The translations under genes and the position numbers were made by a program. Under the pieces are notes generated by a model. That model was not told where the DNA came from. It worked only from the letters and a program-made list of their open reading frames with translations, and did no database searches. Below, one piece after another: positions 52,483 to 62,744 of a stretch of DNA of 64,000 nucleotides. Location of the stretch: NCBI GenBank assembly GCA_022606425.2, contig JAHDVF020000737.1, positions 62,001 to 126,000 of the forward strand, in the 5' to 3' direction. Every line of letters starts with the position of its first letter. The stretch's first letter is position 1. The DNA comes from Lepidostoma basale. Taxonomy: Eukaryota > Arthropoda > Insecta > Trichoptera > Lepidostomatidae.

Positions 52483-52818
52483 AACAAACCATCACGCCGT
52501 TACCCCGTAGGGGTAGGCTAGAAGACAAGAGTAGTAGTAGGCTAGAGACTAAGTAGAAAGAATGGTTAAGAAAGTGTACGTTAATTATGTAAATGGAGTG
52601 CGGAGTCGAGGCAGACCAAGAAAAACATTGCATAACCAAATTAGTCAAATTATAAAGGTTGGTCATGTTAGAAGTCGGTGGAATCGACGTGCGTGTATGA
52701 CTCGTTGTTTGAATATGGTGGAAGCTAGAGAGGTTTGCCAGGATAGAGTAATGTGGCGGTCCATTCTCTCTGCCTACCCCTACAGAGAAACGGAGTGATG
52801 GTTTGTTTGTTTTGGATT
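52483..52818. mobile_element. LINE-A 3' ends, head to head, (TTTG) subfamily
   Basis: 52483-52525 is the reversed 3' terminus (tail CAACAACAAACC, hairpin CCCCTACGGGG). 52550-52818 is a plus copy: the frame 52562-52798 reads MVKKVYVNYVNGVRSRGRPR, KTLHNQISQIIKVGHVRSRW, RRACMTRCLNMVEAREVCQD and WRSILSAYPYRETE, stop, then a (GTTT) tail. The hairpin of the right copy has decayed to CCCCTACAGAG. About 25 bp of unrelated or duplicated AGTAGTAG / GGCTAGA sequence joins them. Confidence 0.8.
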
Positions 52819-53470
52819 TTGTTTAACAATTGAATACTTTTTGAGGATTTTTACAGTATTGCATTTATGCAGGGTGGATTTGTAGGTGTTACACAACAGT
52901 GCTTTACGTATAATAGCTTTTTTAGATCAAATATAACCTATATCTATATTAATAATGATTGCAGAAAAACACAGTTACTTTATTTATACAAAGACTTGAA
53001 TCTGTAAGTATTGCTTTTTTAACTTAATAGATTTTTTTACAATTGCAAAGAATAAGTGGTACTTTAAACTTTTAATATAAATACACATATTTTTTTAATA
53101 ATGTTGCCACCTGTAAAAAAATCAACTCAATGATTTAGGCAGTCGTACTCCAAGTACTCAACGCCCCCTGTTAATATAGCACACGAACTCTCTGAAAGGC
53201 AATAACCTGACCGTGGTCCAACGGGTTATCGCCGCAACACATTTTCTAGGTTAATATCGAATGGCAAAATCCAATCTTTGGCCTTGCCTTATCGGATTCA
53301 TAAACAAGCAAAATCGCACGCATTTCTCACGGGAATTATTTTTATATCAAGAACTATCGTTTTCCGATTCCGCATTCTAATTTTTGTAATTTGTAATTTT
53401 ACAACTGAAGTTATTAATAAAATTATTTAATTATCGAATACAGATGAAAACGTCCGTTTTCTAGAATAAA
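52819..53470. other. A+T-rich stretch with a low-copy, G+C-richer part
   Basis: 53100-53340 has an even composition and no match in the window; no domain is visible in any frame. The rest is A+T-rich. Confidence 0.35.
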
Positions 53471-53474
53471 AAAA

Positions 53475-53965
53475 AATTAACTAACTAATCATTACCCCGT
53501 CTCTCCGAAGGATTAGGCAGAAATAATGGACTGCCACACTGTTATTTCGTGACATACTTATTTTACTTCCTCAACATTCGTGTATCATGTCATTCACGCA
53601 CGACACTGCGCGTGGTCGAAATTTAAAATTTGATTGGTATGATCGTGCCACGTTTTCCTCTATTTCTAGTTCCGTTTACGCCGTTTACATATACTTTCTT
53701 TACCATGCTTTTTTCATTCATACTTTCTATCTGTCCAAACCATATTAATGATTCTTTCATTATTTAATTCATAACACTTTCATTTGCACTGCATTCACTT
53801 TTTTTATGTGCGTTTGACACTCAAATGCATTAATATGAAGTATTTTATTGACTTATCATATACAGAATTATCACACATTCGTCTAAGAGATATCATATTT
53901 ACCGCATTAATTCTACTTTCATCATTTTTTGCCAGTTCCATGCTTCAGTTCTAAACACATAGGTC
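53475..53965 (-). pseudogene. LINE-A C-terminal relic
   Basis: The tail (plus-strand AACTAACTAATC), a CCTTCGGAG hairpin and decayed 3' end lie at 53475-53530. Minus-strand blocks WHDxTNQ, a GRxRxKRG-like stretch, SLIWFGQ and SLRRMCD follow with many indels up to about 53950. 53815-53870 holds extra sequence that also occurs at 39740-39765. It is an old copy of the ILNVGH subfamily. Confidence 0.72.
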
Positions 53966-53984
53966 GCATGAGTGAATATATATT

Positions 53985-54055
53985 ATATTATACAATAGTT
54001 TATGGAAATGACAAGTTTCACCTTGCAGGGGATTCAGGAAATCAAATTGCTGGCT
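53985..54055. mobile_element. PHE-3 fragment
   Basis: ATAGTTTATGGAAATGACAA and GTTTCACCTTGCAGG match the PHE-3 central region. The other arm is missing. Confidence 0.45.
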
Positions 54056-54129
54056 GTTCAAATATCCAAGCTAAGGAAACAGAATTTTTTTTTTGAAATG
54101 GTGATTCATTGTTAACAATACTTATAAAA

Positions 54130-54345
54130 TATCTTCTTCTTCGTCTTATTTTTATTCGATCTTCTTCATGTCCGGTCACACCTAATTGGTGCATAGGATT
54201 CTCATCCACCTGACTTTATTGCACGCCTGATGCCTAACACTATTCCAAGTGAATCTGGCCACCTTAACATGTGGCTCTAGGTCTGCCTCGCTTCCTCTTT
54301 CCATCCACAGTGGACCAGTATAATGCGCCCTGAGCGATGCATCTT
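54130..54345 (-). mobile_element. G+C-richer LINE or SINE end with reversed (GAA)n tail
   Basis: ATCTTCTTCTTCGTCTTATT at the left suggests a reversed A-rich tandem tail. The block to 54340 is G+C-richer with CACACCTAATTGGTGCATAG. No protein motif was recognised in the minus frames. Confidence 0.4.
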
Positions 54346-54514
54346 ATGAAACATAAAAAAAATCAAATCATTTAATGTAAATCTTTTATGAAATTACAGA
54401 TTACATATTTATGTTTTTTTAACATTCCTGAATGTTACATAATTATAATGTTTGTAACTAAACCTATTGTTCCTATAATGAAGTATGTGTCTATTCATGG
54501 ATATATAATGTAAA

Positions 54515-55035
54515 CAACTAACAAACTAACTATCCACCCCGTCGTTTCCCAGGAGGGGTAGGCAGAGAGGATGGATCGCAACATTGTTCTATCCTGGCAT
54601 AACTCTCGCGCTTCTTCTACATTCACACATCGTGACATGCGCACTCGTAAATTTTTCCTATGTACTTCAAACTTGGCCGCCTTTCAGTAATTGGTTTATT
54701 TGGTCATGCCATGTCTTCCTTGGCCTTCCTCGACTACTTTTTCCATTCACACTACTCGTATATATCTTTATAACCTTATAATTGTATTTTTTTAACCATT
54801 CTTCCCTCATTCATTCGTTCCATACGTCCAAACCCTTTCTTAATTTTATTTATCACACATTCATCCGTCTTACATACCTTAATTACTTCATCATTAAATA
54901 TTCTATCATACATTGTTTTTCCGCACATTATTTTTAGTGACCTCACTTCTACGGCATTTGTTCTACTTTCATCCTTCTTTTGCAACTCCAAGCTTCACTT
55001 CGTTACATAAGGGTCGGCACTAGATCTCTATTAAT
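54515..55035 (-). pseudogene. LINE-A C-terminal copy
   Basis: The tail (plus-strand CTAACAAACTAAC) and hairpin (loop TCCT) lie at 54515-54565. Minus-strand blocks in order are WRSILSAYP-like, EEARELCQD, RRKNLRVRMS-like, TWHDQINQLLKGG, SGKSSRGRPRK-like, and in the frame 54991-54776 the motifs ELQKKDESRTNAVEVRSLKI, MCGKTMYDRIFNDEVIKVCK and RMERMNEGRMVKKIQL. Retention of LLKGG places it with the 5290-6042 subfamily. It is 5'-truncated near 55035 and has several indels. Confidence 0.78.
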
Positions 55036-55364
55036 TTTTACATCTCTTGTAAACACATTAAATATCGCATGGATTCTAGATAATTATTTTTAGAGTAGGC
55101 ATTAACTTCTCAGCATATATTGTATAATATTATATTAAAAAGTGAAGCAAAAACTCAGCTGTGAATAACGTACCAATTAATATGAGATTCTTGGTTTCAT
55201 AATGAGCTATTTTTATTTTTTATACATTGAATTTAATGAGTATCTCATTTACAATGTATGCATCCTATTATAGAGAATAATATTTATTAAAATACAAACG
55301 CTTTACGTAAGACACAGTGACCTCTCAAGTGCACACATTTACCTCAAAGAAAACGGTTATTTCT
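55036..55364. other. A+T-rich non-coding stretch
   Basis: No feature could be supported. Confidence 0.4.
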
Positions 55365-55510
55365 ACCGACTGTATCCAACTGATTTCTTGCTGGGTATGC
55401 TGAACTACCAATCATTGGATATTAAACAAACTTTCCATTTGGGTGTTATTTTTTTAGCTGATTCGTGGTCGAATACATATCTCGGATACTTTGAATGACT
55501 TGACTTTGTT

Positions 55511-55859
55511 CTTCTTCTTCTTCTTTAACAGCCGTTGTTGTCCACTGCTGGACATAGGCCTCCCCCATACTTCTCCATGTATGACATGTCATACGGGGGG
55601 TGGTTGGCATTACAACGCCCCGCTTGCCAGACGGGTTGGCGAGGTGTACTTCCACGTTAGTCTATGCATCAATATTATCCACCGAGGTTATTCACACCGA
55701 TCTCCAACATTTCGCATAGTTTCCAGGGGAGACCAAAGTCGAGGAGGTGTAGATAGGTACTTGGGATCAGATCAATCCTCCAGCGTAGCATGGCCATCAC
55801 CACGGTGATGGCCATGCACCGCTCGAAGAGTTAATAGGATCCCCCTTACTCCCCCTGAC
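55511..55859 (-). mobile_element. 349-bp LINE/SINE end inserted in LINE-C
   Basis: TGACTTTGTT occurs at 55501-55510 and again at 55860-55869, a perfect 10-bp target-site duplication. The plus-strand left end is CTTCTTCTTCTTC, the reverse of an (AAG)n tail. CACTGCTGGACATAGGCCTC at about 55540 is a motif common in insect RTE-type 3' ends. A perfect hairpin GCATGGCCATCACC / GGTGATGGCCATGC lies at 55786-55815. No full frame is present. Confidence 0.75.
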
Positions 55860-55931
55860 TGACTTTGTTAATCCCTGACAATTATCAGCGACAACGGCAA
55901 CATAGATTATTTCACCTTCCACTGTGTAGAA

Positions 55932-56340
55932 CTAATAACTAACAAACTAATTCAATATCACGCCGTCTCCCCGAAGGGGTAGGCAGAAATGATGGAATGC
56001 CACACTTTAACCGATGCGGCACTCCATCTTTCTCTTTTTGCCCCCGCGGGTGTGATGGGTTGCGAACCTCTTCGCCACCAATAGGCATCTCCCGCGCACA
56101 CTTCGATCGTCCAACGTCAACAAAATAAATCTAAAACAAATAATATAAAATACAATGATATAAAATTAAATAACCGAATAAAAATAATAAAACAAATAAT
56201 GTTCTTTTAGATGGGGCAAATGTTGTCAGCTGGACGATACGGACTTTTGTGTTTATTTAATTTATATTCCACGCATCCACTGTTATTTTAAATAAATGTA
56301 ATTATCACTTAAAACAATACAAGAACTTCAAAATGTTATC
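55932..56340 (-). mobile_element. LINE-A-partnered SINE inserted in LINE-C
   Basis: The tail (ACTAACAAACTAA), a CCCCTTCGGGG hairpin, the GTGCCGCATCGGTT block and the rest of the SINE match 11570-11918 in reverse. Its edges read TAGAACTAATA and TAGAATTAATA, an apparent target-site duplication with one mismatch. This is the longest SINE copy, about 400 bp. Confidence 0.78.
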
Positions 56341-56489
56341 AAACTGTTAGAATTAATATACCTAAGGTAATGCCCGTTAGTAGGGCAATAGTCCTTCTAA
56401 ACCGCATCTCTTCGAATGTGGACACCTTTCACAATAGTGAAGCTACCCTCTTTTGTGAAAGATGTACCTCATAAATCATCTATCTCTAA

Positions 56490-56898
56490 AAGCCGTGCCA
56501 CACTGTTTCAAACAAGCTCTCCACATCGGTCTCCACAAGCGGCTTAAAACTGTGTAGACACTTGTTTTAAACCAAAATTCGTTTGACCTTTGTAGACGGA
56601 CGCGCATAGTAGCGTGTGGATCGCGCCGTTGTAAACACGCATTCCACGTGTGTGGGCTCCACATTCCATCAGTCAAGGTCAGTTACATAGCGGCATTGCG
56701 CATCGATGGAGTGCGGACGTATTGAACGAAAATGGTGTCTACTGTGGATGCCACACCAACCGTGGGCTCCACAAAGGTAACCCCTGTGAAGAGCTTGTTG
56801 ACAACAGTATGTGGACGCTACACCAACCGTGGGCTCCACAGCTCTCCACCAAGATCACCCTCGTGGAGAGCTTGTTTCAAACAGTGTGGGCACGGCCT
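56490..56898. mobile_element. 409-bp Harbinger-type MITE
   Basis: The ends are inverted for about 35 bp: AAGCCGTGCC(A)CACTGTTT at the left and its near-complement at the right, each followed inward by GAAACAAGCTCTCCAC or complement. TAA flanks at 56487-56489 and 56899-56901 suit PIF/Harbinger 3-bp duplications. Inside, CACACCAACCGTGGGCTCCA and a variant are tandemly repeated at 56751 and 56819. No transposase is encoded. Confidence 0.78.
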
Positions 56899-57118
56899 TA
56901 ATATATTAAATTGCTTAATTGTTTTTCTTAGTCTTGTATTTTTCTAATTTCACAGATTGTTTTCACTAATTATTCTTAAATTTGTTTTTAATACACTCTT
57001 TTTTATACTTATGTGTACTTTTTTTAGTTTTTTATTGTATTATTTTTATAAACATAGTTATGAACGATATAGATATATCTGTAATGTTTATAATCTAATA
57101 AATAAATTGAATTGAATT

Positions 57119-57440
57119 AAAATTGAGTAAGGCACGTTTTCATTGTTATTTTACGCTATATTTGATGACTCGCATGTGCAAGGCGCTATTTTACGTTAAC
57201 TCGTATTTTTGGGTACTTTTTTCGTTAACTGAATTTATGCGTTTAATTATAATCTACGAGTATATCTTAAAAGCACATTCAAAAAATTGTGCTACTTATG
57301 AAGGTTTGTAATGTTTGGAAGGTCATATTTTGCTAGTTTTGTGCCAAACCAAGATAAGCAAAACTTGTAAAACGAATTAAAATTTTAAATTATTAAAATG
57401 TTATATACATGCAATGTAAGTGTTTATTCTTATAAATTAT
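57119..57440. other. A+T-rich non-coding stretch
   Basis: No feature could be supported. Confidence 0.4.
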
Positions 57441-57446
57441 AAATTA

Positions 57447-57516
57447 CATCTTATCTAAGAGTACGCTGTGGTTTACCTTATCAAAAGGTTTGGCGTAGTC
57501 AGTGTATATGGCATCA
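57447..57516 (-). pseudogene. Jockey-like RT fragment (block 3)
   Basis: Minus-strand codons read PDAIYTDYAKPFDKVNHSVL, then LDKM. YTDYAKPFDKVNH corresponds to the YxDFxKAFDxVxH block of Jockey-type reverse transcriptases, including the first catalytic Asp. Only about 70 bp survive. Confidence 0.75.
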
Positions 57517-57544
57517 GGAGTCCGCGGTGTACGTTCGAAATGAT

Positions 57545-57632
57545 GGGCACTCAGGTATGTCAGGACAGGGCAATATGACGATCCATCCTCTCTGCCTACC
57601 CCTCCGGAGAAACGGCGTGATAGTTAGTTTGT
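57545..57632 (+). mobile_element. LINE-A 3' terminus
   Basis: GTATGTCAGGACAGGGCAAT, GATCCATCCTCTCTGCC, TACCCCTCCGGAGAAACGGC and GTGATAGTTAGTTTG form the last 85 bp of LINE-A. The hairpin loop is TCCG. Confidence 0.75.
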
Positions 57633-58464
57633 TAAAAAAAAATATATATAAAATAAACAAAGTGATAATTGTTTATTGATTGTTCTTCAATAAATTTACT
57701 ATATTTTTATATAAACTTAAGGCGTTACCATAATTATATATATTAATTAAAATCTGTTTTTTTTTTCGCTTTTGTAGGTAATGTTTCGAGGGTTTCATTG
57801 TTTACGAGTTTTTTTATTATTTGTTGGGCGAAATAACCGTTTACTACATGTCTCAAAATTTAAACAGTTCCTTTGCTAAATCAATAACTTTTGCATAAAA
57901 AAAACCTCAACCAGTTTTCAAAATATAGTCTATCCCATTTAGCTCTTTTTAATGTAATGTCTCTGGTACCTGTCTAATTTTACTAGTACATGTTACGTGT
58001 GTACTTAGGTTTTTATATTTTGTTTAAATATGTTTGGTAAGTTAATATCGTTCTATCTATTATGAAAATGTATAACTTTCAAAACATGCCGAGAATAATA
58101 ACTTAAAAAATTGGAAAACACCTTCCATAGATTCATAAAAAATTAGTCAAAATTACAATAATAATAATTTAAAATAGTACTTTGTTTACTTGCTTATGAC
58201 ACGTTTCTTTCAACAATGTCTTACAAGTTTAATAACTCGTAACACTTCGCATTTAAGCAAGCACTCGAATGGTTACCATGAACTTCAGAAAATAGTAAAC
58301 GCTCAAATGATTTACAGCCAAACGAGAAGTTTATGTATGTAAATTATTACTTAACAGGCAATAAAATTACATAAAGCACACAAGTCAAAACAATGATTCA
58401 CACAAAATTAAACATTTGCATTTATGTTTATCTGTAAGATCGTAAGACAAATTCAATTATTGAT
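57633..58464. other. A+T-rich non-coding stretch
   Basis: No feature could be supported. Confidence 0.4.
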
Positions 58465-59178
58465 TTATTATATCTCAATAGAGACGAAGATGTAAATTGT
58501 TTTCTGGAAGCCGTATATGGTGGCCGAGGCGCTTACAGGACTTATGACCTGTCATTGGTTTTGTTGAACGATCGCTTTATGTTTAACAACATTCCCCATT
58601 CCGCAAATTTTTGAAAGTTGTATATATGCTAAGATGCCGCGCCAATCTTTACATTTTTTTTTATTTCACTCTACACTAGCGTCATCTATTAAGATTGGGA
58701 AGCATTAAGCAGAAAATCGTTATTAATGCACTGTGAAAGGCTTTGCAATTATCATACAGTACTAGATTACGCCTGGAGATGTCTCTCCAATTTTTATGCC
58801 TTAACTTGGACCAGTCATTTTACACAACATTTTGAATGTATACAAATTCTTGTATACAAATACTGGATTTTACCCATTGCGGATAAATTATTATTTTATA
58901 AGGATTAATTGTATCTCAAAAGAGACGAAGATGTAAAATGTTTTCTGGAAACAGAATATGGTGGCCGAGGCGCTTACAGGACTTGTGACCTGTCATTGGT
59001 TGGATTGAGCGATCGCTTTATATTTAACAACATTCCCCATTCTGCCCTTTTTTTCAATTTACATCTTCGTCTCTGTTAAGATACAATTAATCCTTATAAA
59101 ATAATAATATATCCGCAATGGGTAAAATCCAGTATTTGTCTACAAGAATTTGTATACATTTAAAATGTTGTTCAATTA
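58465..59178. repeat. Sat520 dimer of the GGGTAAAATCC subfamily
   Basis: A complete unit of about 440 bp (58467-58904) is followed directly by a second start (58907), broken at about 59050 and joined to a reversed end (59056-59178) with GTCTCTGTTAAGATACAATT and CAATGGGTAAAATCCAGTAT. Both starts keep CAGGACTT(A/G)TGACCTGTCAT. Confidence 0.8.
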
Positions 59179-59219
59179 TTGATTTTAATGACAAAATTAA
59201 TTTTGTTCGCGTAATTAAA

Positions 59220-59850
59220 TCAGTACTAACAAACTATAATAACAACCACCAATAGAAATGGTGGAGAATGGCCCGTCTCGCTGCTCTGTCCTAACATGCC
59301 TCCCGAGTTTGCTTTTTATTCATACATCGTAACATGCACGCTCGCCGATTTTTCCAGGTTCGAATGTAACCGCCTTTATTATTGATTAATTTGGTCAAGC
59401 CATGTTTTCCCCACTGACAGTTTTCCTCAGAGCCACCTCACTAAGCTGGCTCTGAGGGATAGGTGGGCTGAAGTGGCGGTGGGCTAGCCATATCTGTCGA
59501 GGAACCGACAACCGATGAGTTCTGGAGTGGAGACCGCGTAAAGGATACCGTAGAGTTGGACGTCTACCTGTCCGCTGGACCGACGATCTGAAAAGGATTG
59601 CTATGGATGGATAGGACCGTCGATGAATAGGAGGCGGTGGCGTGCTTTGAAAGATGTCTACGTTCAGCAGTGGATGACAGACGGCTGATGATGATGATGT
59701 TTACCACAGCCGTCCACAGTTTCTTTTTCCATTCACACTGCTTGTTTACAATATTTTAACCATTCTACTCTTATTCATTCGTTCTATATCTTCAACCCAT
59801 CTCAGTGGCGCTCTTTTTATTTTATATATTATAGGATCTGCCAAACATTT
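59220..59850 (-). pseudogene. LINE-A relic split by a LINE-D insertion
   Basis: 59220-59412 reads reversed LINE-A 3' end and blocks RSRWAILHH-like, EEAxxxC and RRACMLRC. The copy continues at 59701-59850 with the SGKKKLW-like linker, MRVKI and WGLKIWNE-like blocks of the LLKGG subfamily. It is heavily decayed. Confidence 0.65.
59413..59700 (+). pseudogene. LINE-D 3' end with a 5' inversion
   Basis: The plus strand from 59446 gives GSEGxVG..WRWASHICRGTD-like codons, WRPRKGYRRVGRLPVRWTDD, LKRIA and an RWRALKD-like block, ending (ATG)n at 59688-59700. At 59427-59446 a short stretch (TCAGAGCCACCTCACTAAG) is the reverse complement of the sequence expected just upstream, the mark of twin priming. 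It lies inside a LINE-A relic. Confidence 0.75.
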
Positions 59851-60005
59851 TTTCCTTATTTATTTTGCGCAACCCGGAATAGCTCCCCCACATGACTCAT
59901 TCCGGTCCAGTCTCTTATGTTGCACAGCCAAGACGTTTGCCTTCTACCAGGACCATGCTGCCATTCAATTTTTCCGGTCAGTATCAGTATCAGTATAATA
60001 GTGTA
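59851..60005 (-). pseudogene. LINE C-terminal fragment, minus strand
   Basis: The frame 60065-59856 contains LTGKIEWQHGPGRRQTSWLC then NIRDWTGMSHVGELFRVAQN. A GKxxGxxGxGRRxxSWLxNIRDW block followed by ELFRxA is typical of an insect LINE C-terminus, probably the same family as 20505-20765. Codons upstream of LTGKIE (above about 59985) are unrelated A+T-rich sequence. Confidence 0.68.
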
Positions 60006-60690
60006 TACGCAACTATAATAGTGTATAATATTATTTAAATATAATAATATAACCAATATTGCCATTATTAGATAGATAAATCAGCGTCACATCTCGCGTA
60101 AAATCTTATTGGCACTTCAAACACAATGAATCCTGGATTATACATACTTAAAAAAAACTGGTTTGTGATAAAGTTGTTTTTGTGCATTTTTTATTAGTGG
60201 ATAAAAAAAATTACAGATTATTTCACTCGGAGAACTGATACAATCAAAATTGCTTATGACATCACTAGTATATCGCTAACAATGCGAACTCTAATAAATT
60301 GGCTGGGTAAATGACATCTGCGACTTATCGTATGGAAATTTTAACGTTATCCGTCAAGGATTTTCTTTCTATTGGTTTAAACGAATCAGAAGTGTACTCT
60401 TACAATGGTTGTTTTTATATATAATAATTAATATCATATAGACAATTAAATATTATATAAATAAATGGCAAAGTTTGTGACTATGAGACCGATAAACTCG
60501 ACAAATACGGAAGCGATTACTACGAAATTTTTACTGTTTATTCTATTGCTTCGACGGAGGTTTAAAATTTTTTTTTTTACTACGAACCAAGTTACAATGC
60601 ACCTTTAAAATGCATATAAATAAATTCCTAGAGTGATTGGAAAATAAATATTTTATTGCCAGGAAATTAAAGTCTATATTTGTTTGTACT
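60006..60690. other. A+T-rich non-coding stretch
   Basis: Around 60295-60570 the sequence is somewhat more balanced and may be a decayed repeat, but nothing was recognised. Confidence 0.35.
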
Positions 60691-60694
60691 AATA

Positions 60695-61645
60695 TACTTA
60701 GGAAATTGAAAATAACTTTGTTTATACAAAAAATAATTTTAAAAATATTTTAAAAAAACATGACAAGTTTCGGAGGATAGCTCCATCTTCGGGTGTTAAA
60801 ATATAATAAAAACTGAGCAAATAAAGACTAATATAAAAACGCGTTTCAAATTCGATACAATAATTTAAATTAGACATATTTATACACACAGTTAACAATA
60901 GCAATAAATTTCTAAAAAATTTAAAATTTGGAAATCCTCAAGTCGGTGAAATTGGGTGAAAACATAATTAATAATCAGATTCCTCCTTTGACTCATTTCT
61001 CCATTGTTTGAGATTTATTTTGTGGATGTTGGACGATCGAAGTGTACGTGGGAGATGCCTATTGGTGGCTATGAGGTCTCCCCCAGGGCGAAAAGAAAAG
61101 GATGGAGTGCCGCATCGGTTAAAGTGTGACAGTACATTCTTTCTGCCTACCCTTTCGGGGAGACGGCGTGATGGTTAGTTAGTTAGTTAGTTTCTCCTGA
61201 AATACTTTGTCTACATTTAATCTCCCAAGCTCCCATTCCCAAATTTCTATATAAATTATGTCTTTTCAAATGCTTGTTTTTTCTAAATTAAAATTTTTTA
61301 TCTATATTTTTTCATTGTTATTATTATATTTTTTATAATATCATCATGTATTTTTATTATTTATTAGTTTACTGATAAAAAATATATATATAAAATTAAA
61401 ATTAATTATTAGTAGGTACTTATATCAAATAGCCCAGGTTAATTTTTAAATTTAAATTATGGTATCGAATTTTAAATGCGTTTTTATATTAGTATTTCTT
61501 TTTTTATTATAGTTTTTATAATAATATATTTTTACACCGGAACATGGAGGTATCCTCCAAAATATGTCGTGTTTTTTTTAATAATTTGTGGATTAAACAA
61601 AGTTATTTTCAATTTCCTAAGTATATTACTATGGAATTCTACAGA
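60695..61645. mobile_element. PHE-2 palindromic element containing a SINE
   Basis: The left arm (60695-60905) starts ATACTTAGGAAATTGAAAAT and holds a reversed core with stem GGAGC TAT CCTCC and GAAACTTGTCATGT. The right arm (61370-61645) holds CACCGGAACAT, GGAGG TAT CCTCC, AAAATATGTCGTG and ends CAATTTCCTAAGTATATTAC. The SINE at 61012-61195 lies between. The right arm also keeps AGCCCAGGTTAATTTTTAAA, shared with 3900. Confidence 0.78.
61012..61195 (+). mobile_element. LINE-A-partnered SINE
   Basis: ATTTTGTGGATGTTGGACG through GGATGGAGTGCCGCATCGGT to the hairpin CCCTTTCGGGG and (TTAG)n tail match 11570-11918; the 5' A+T-rich half and an internal 15 bp are missing. The nearly identical 3' 100 bp suggests recent activity. 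Confidence 0.8.
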
Positions 61646-62025
61646 GTTCAATTAATTGTTTGTACTAATTTTGCTTAAAGCCAGTGTATAATTGTAGATG
61701 ATGTGATTCGTCGAGAGATGGCATTGTAATCGGTTTCAATTGCCATTCATTATGATTATGAATGACAATATCAGTATGATTTACTGACGAATGACATTCG
61801 TCAGTAAATCTTAAAGACATTACTGTAGGTGTATTTAAGCAAAAATTTCATTTTTAAACGTCATGTATTTGGAGAAAAACGTATTATAGTTGAATTGCAT
61901 AATTAATTGATATTGAACTTTAATTGTATTTATTTCATTCATATATTCTTTCTGCATATACTCGAATACATATGGCAATAGCGAATCGTTTTTGGGTCCG
62001 CTTCTAAGTAAATATAACTTATTAT
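61646..62025. other. A+T-rich stretch with a perfect 33-bp hairpin
   Basis: 61778-61793 (GATTTACTGACGAATG) and 61795-61810 are perfect inverted repeats around one base. No other feature was seen. Confidence 0.6.
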
Positions 62026-62029
62026 AATA

Positions 62030-62332
62030 TTCTTATGAAGACACTGAGGACGATAGCAGGCAAGACACTGAGGAACACCAGAATAAGAGAGATATATGAG
62101 GTTGAGGAAATTATAAGATGGAGCAGACAGCGAAAAAGGGAGTGGTACGGTCATGTTCAAAAAATGGACTCCACCAGACTCCCTATATTGCATTGCATAA
62201 TCAACCCCATGGGACTCGTCCTCGTGGAAGACCTCCTAAAAGATGGAAGGACAGCTGGGAATCTACCTCACAGGAGGAGCAACTCTCTGAAGAACATAGG
62301 TCTACAATAAGGAAGAAGAAGAAGAAGATAAT
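62030..62332 (+). pseudogene. LINE-B C-terminal fragment
   Basis: The frame from 62035 reads MKTLRTIAGKTLRNTRIREI, YEVEEIIRWSRQRKREWYGH and VQKMDSTRLP. A frameshift near 62190 moves HNQPHGTRPRGRPPKRWKDS into the next frame. The (GAAGAA)n tail ends at about 62330. It is the uninterrupted equivalent of 16340-16820 and shows the insert boundaries there. It is 5'-truncated, so the Met is internal. Confidence 0.8.
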
Positions 62333-62434
62333 ATGCGTAAAATTCTCGCGAGATAGAATTGATACTTCCTAGCTTCTAGAAAATCTTTATTTCTTGCGTT
62401 GCTTTTTCCACTTGTTAACGAGTTTTTAACAACT

Positions 62435-62625
62435 GTCCTACCAGTTTTTATGTGGTCTTCCAGGTAGAAGGTGTCCAAATGGGAATTTCTTAAATTGCTG
62501 TATATGCGAGTATATCACTGGCTACATGGTCTCTCCGGTATCTTCTATATTCAACAGAACAATGTTCTTTATTTTGCATTTCAATTATTTCTGGATTACG
62601 GACACGGTCTAGAATATTTTAAGTC
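62435..62625 (-). pseudogene. LINE-B relic
   Basis: Plus-strand order GGTCTTCCAGGTAGAAGGTG, TATGCGAGTATATCAC, GGCTACATGGTCTCTCCGGT and GATTACGGACACGGTCT matches the reverse of LINE-B at 21225-21405, but the frames are lost. Confidence 0.6.
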
Positions 62626-62744
62626 CATAAGTATATGTTACAAGCAATTTAACGGAATATGTCATCTTATAAAATATAATAAAACTATTAAAAAAGACAT
62701 TCATTCATATTAATGGCTACACTTAATTGAGAACGAAACAATAT

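Larger units (their letters stand above)
55365..57118 (+). mobile_element. LINE-C copy carrying three nested insertions
   Basis: LINE-C sequence lies at 55365-55510, 55870-55931, about 56341-56489 and 56899-57118: PTDFLLGMLNYQSLDIK-like codons, then LIPDNYQRQRQH-like, then TAATGCCCGTTAGTAGGGCA and a 3' UTR ending AATAAATAAATTGAATTGAA. Comparison with 36880-37150 confirms the uninterrupted order. The copy is decayed and non-coding. Confidence 0.78.

Noticed and set aside
60469..60570. Short frame starting ATGGCAAAGTTTGTGAC
   Set aside because: About 34 codons, no recognised motif, no supporting context.
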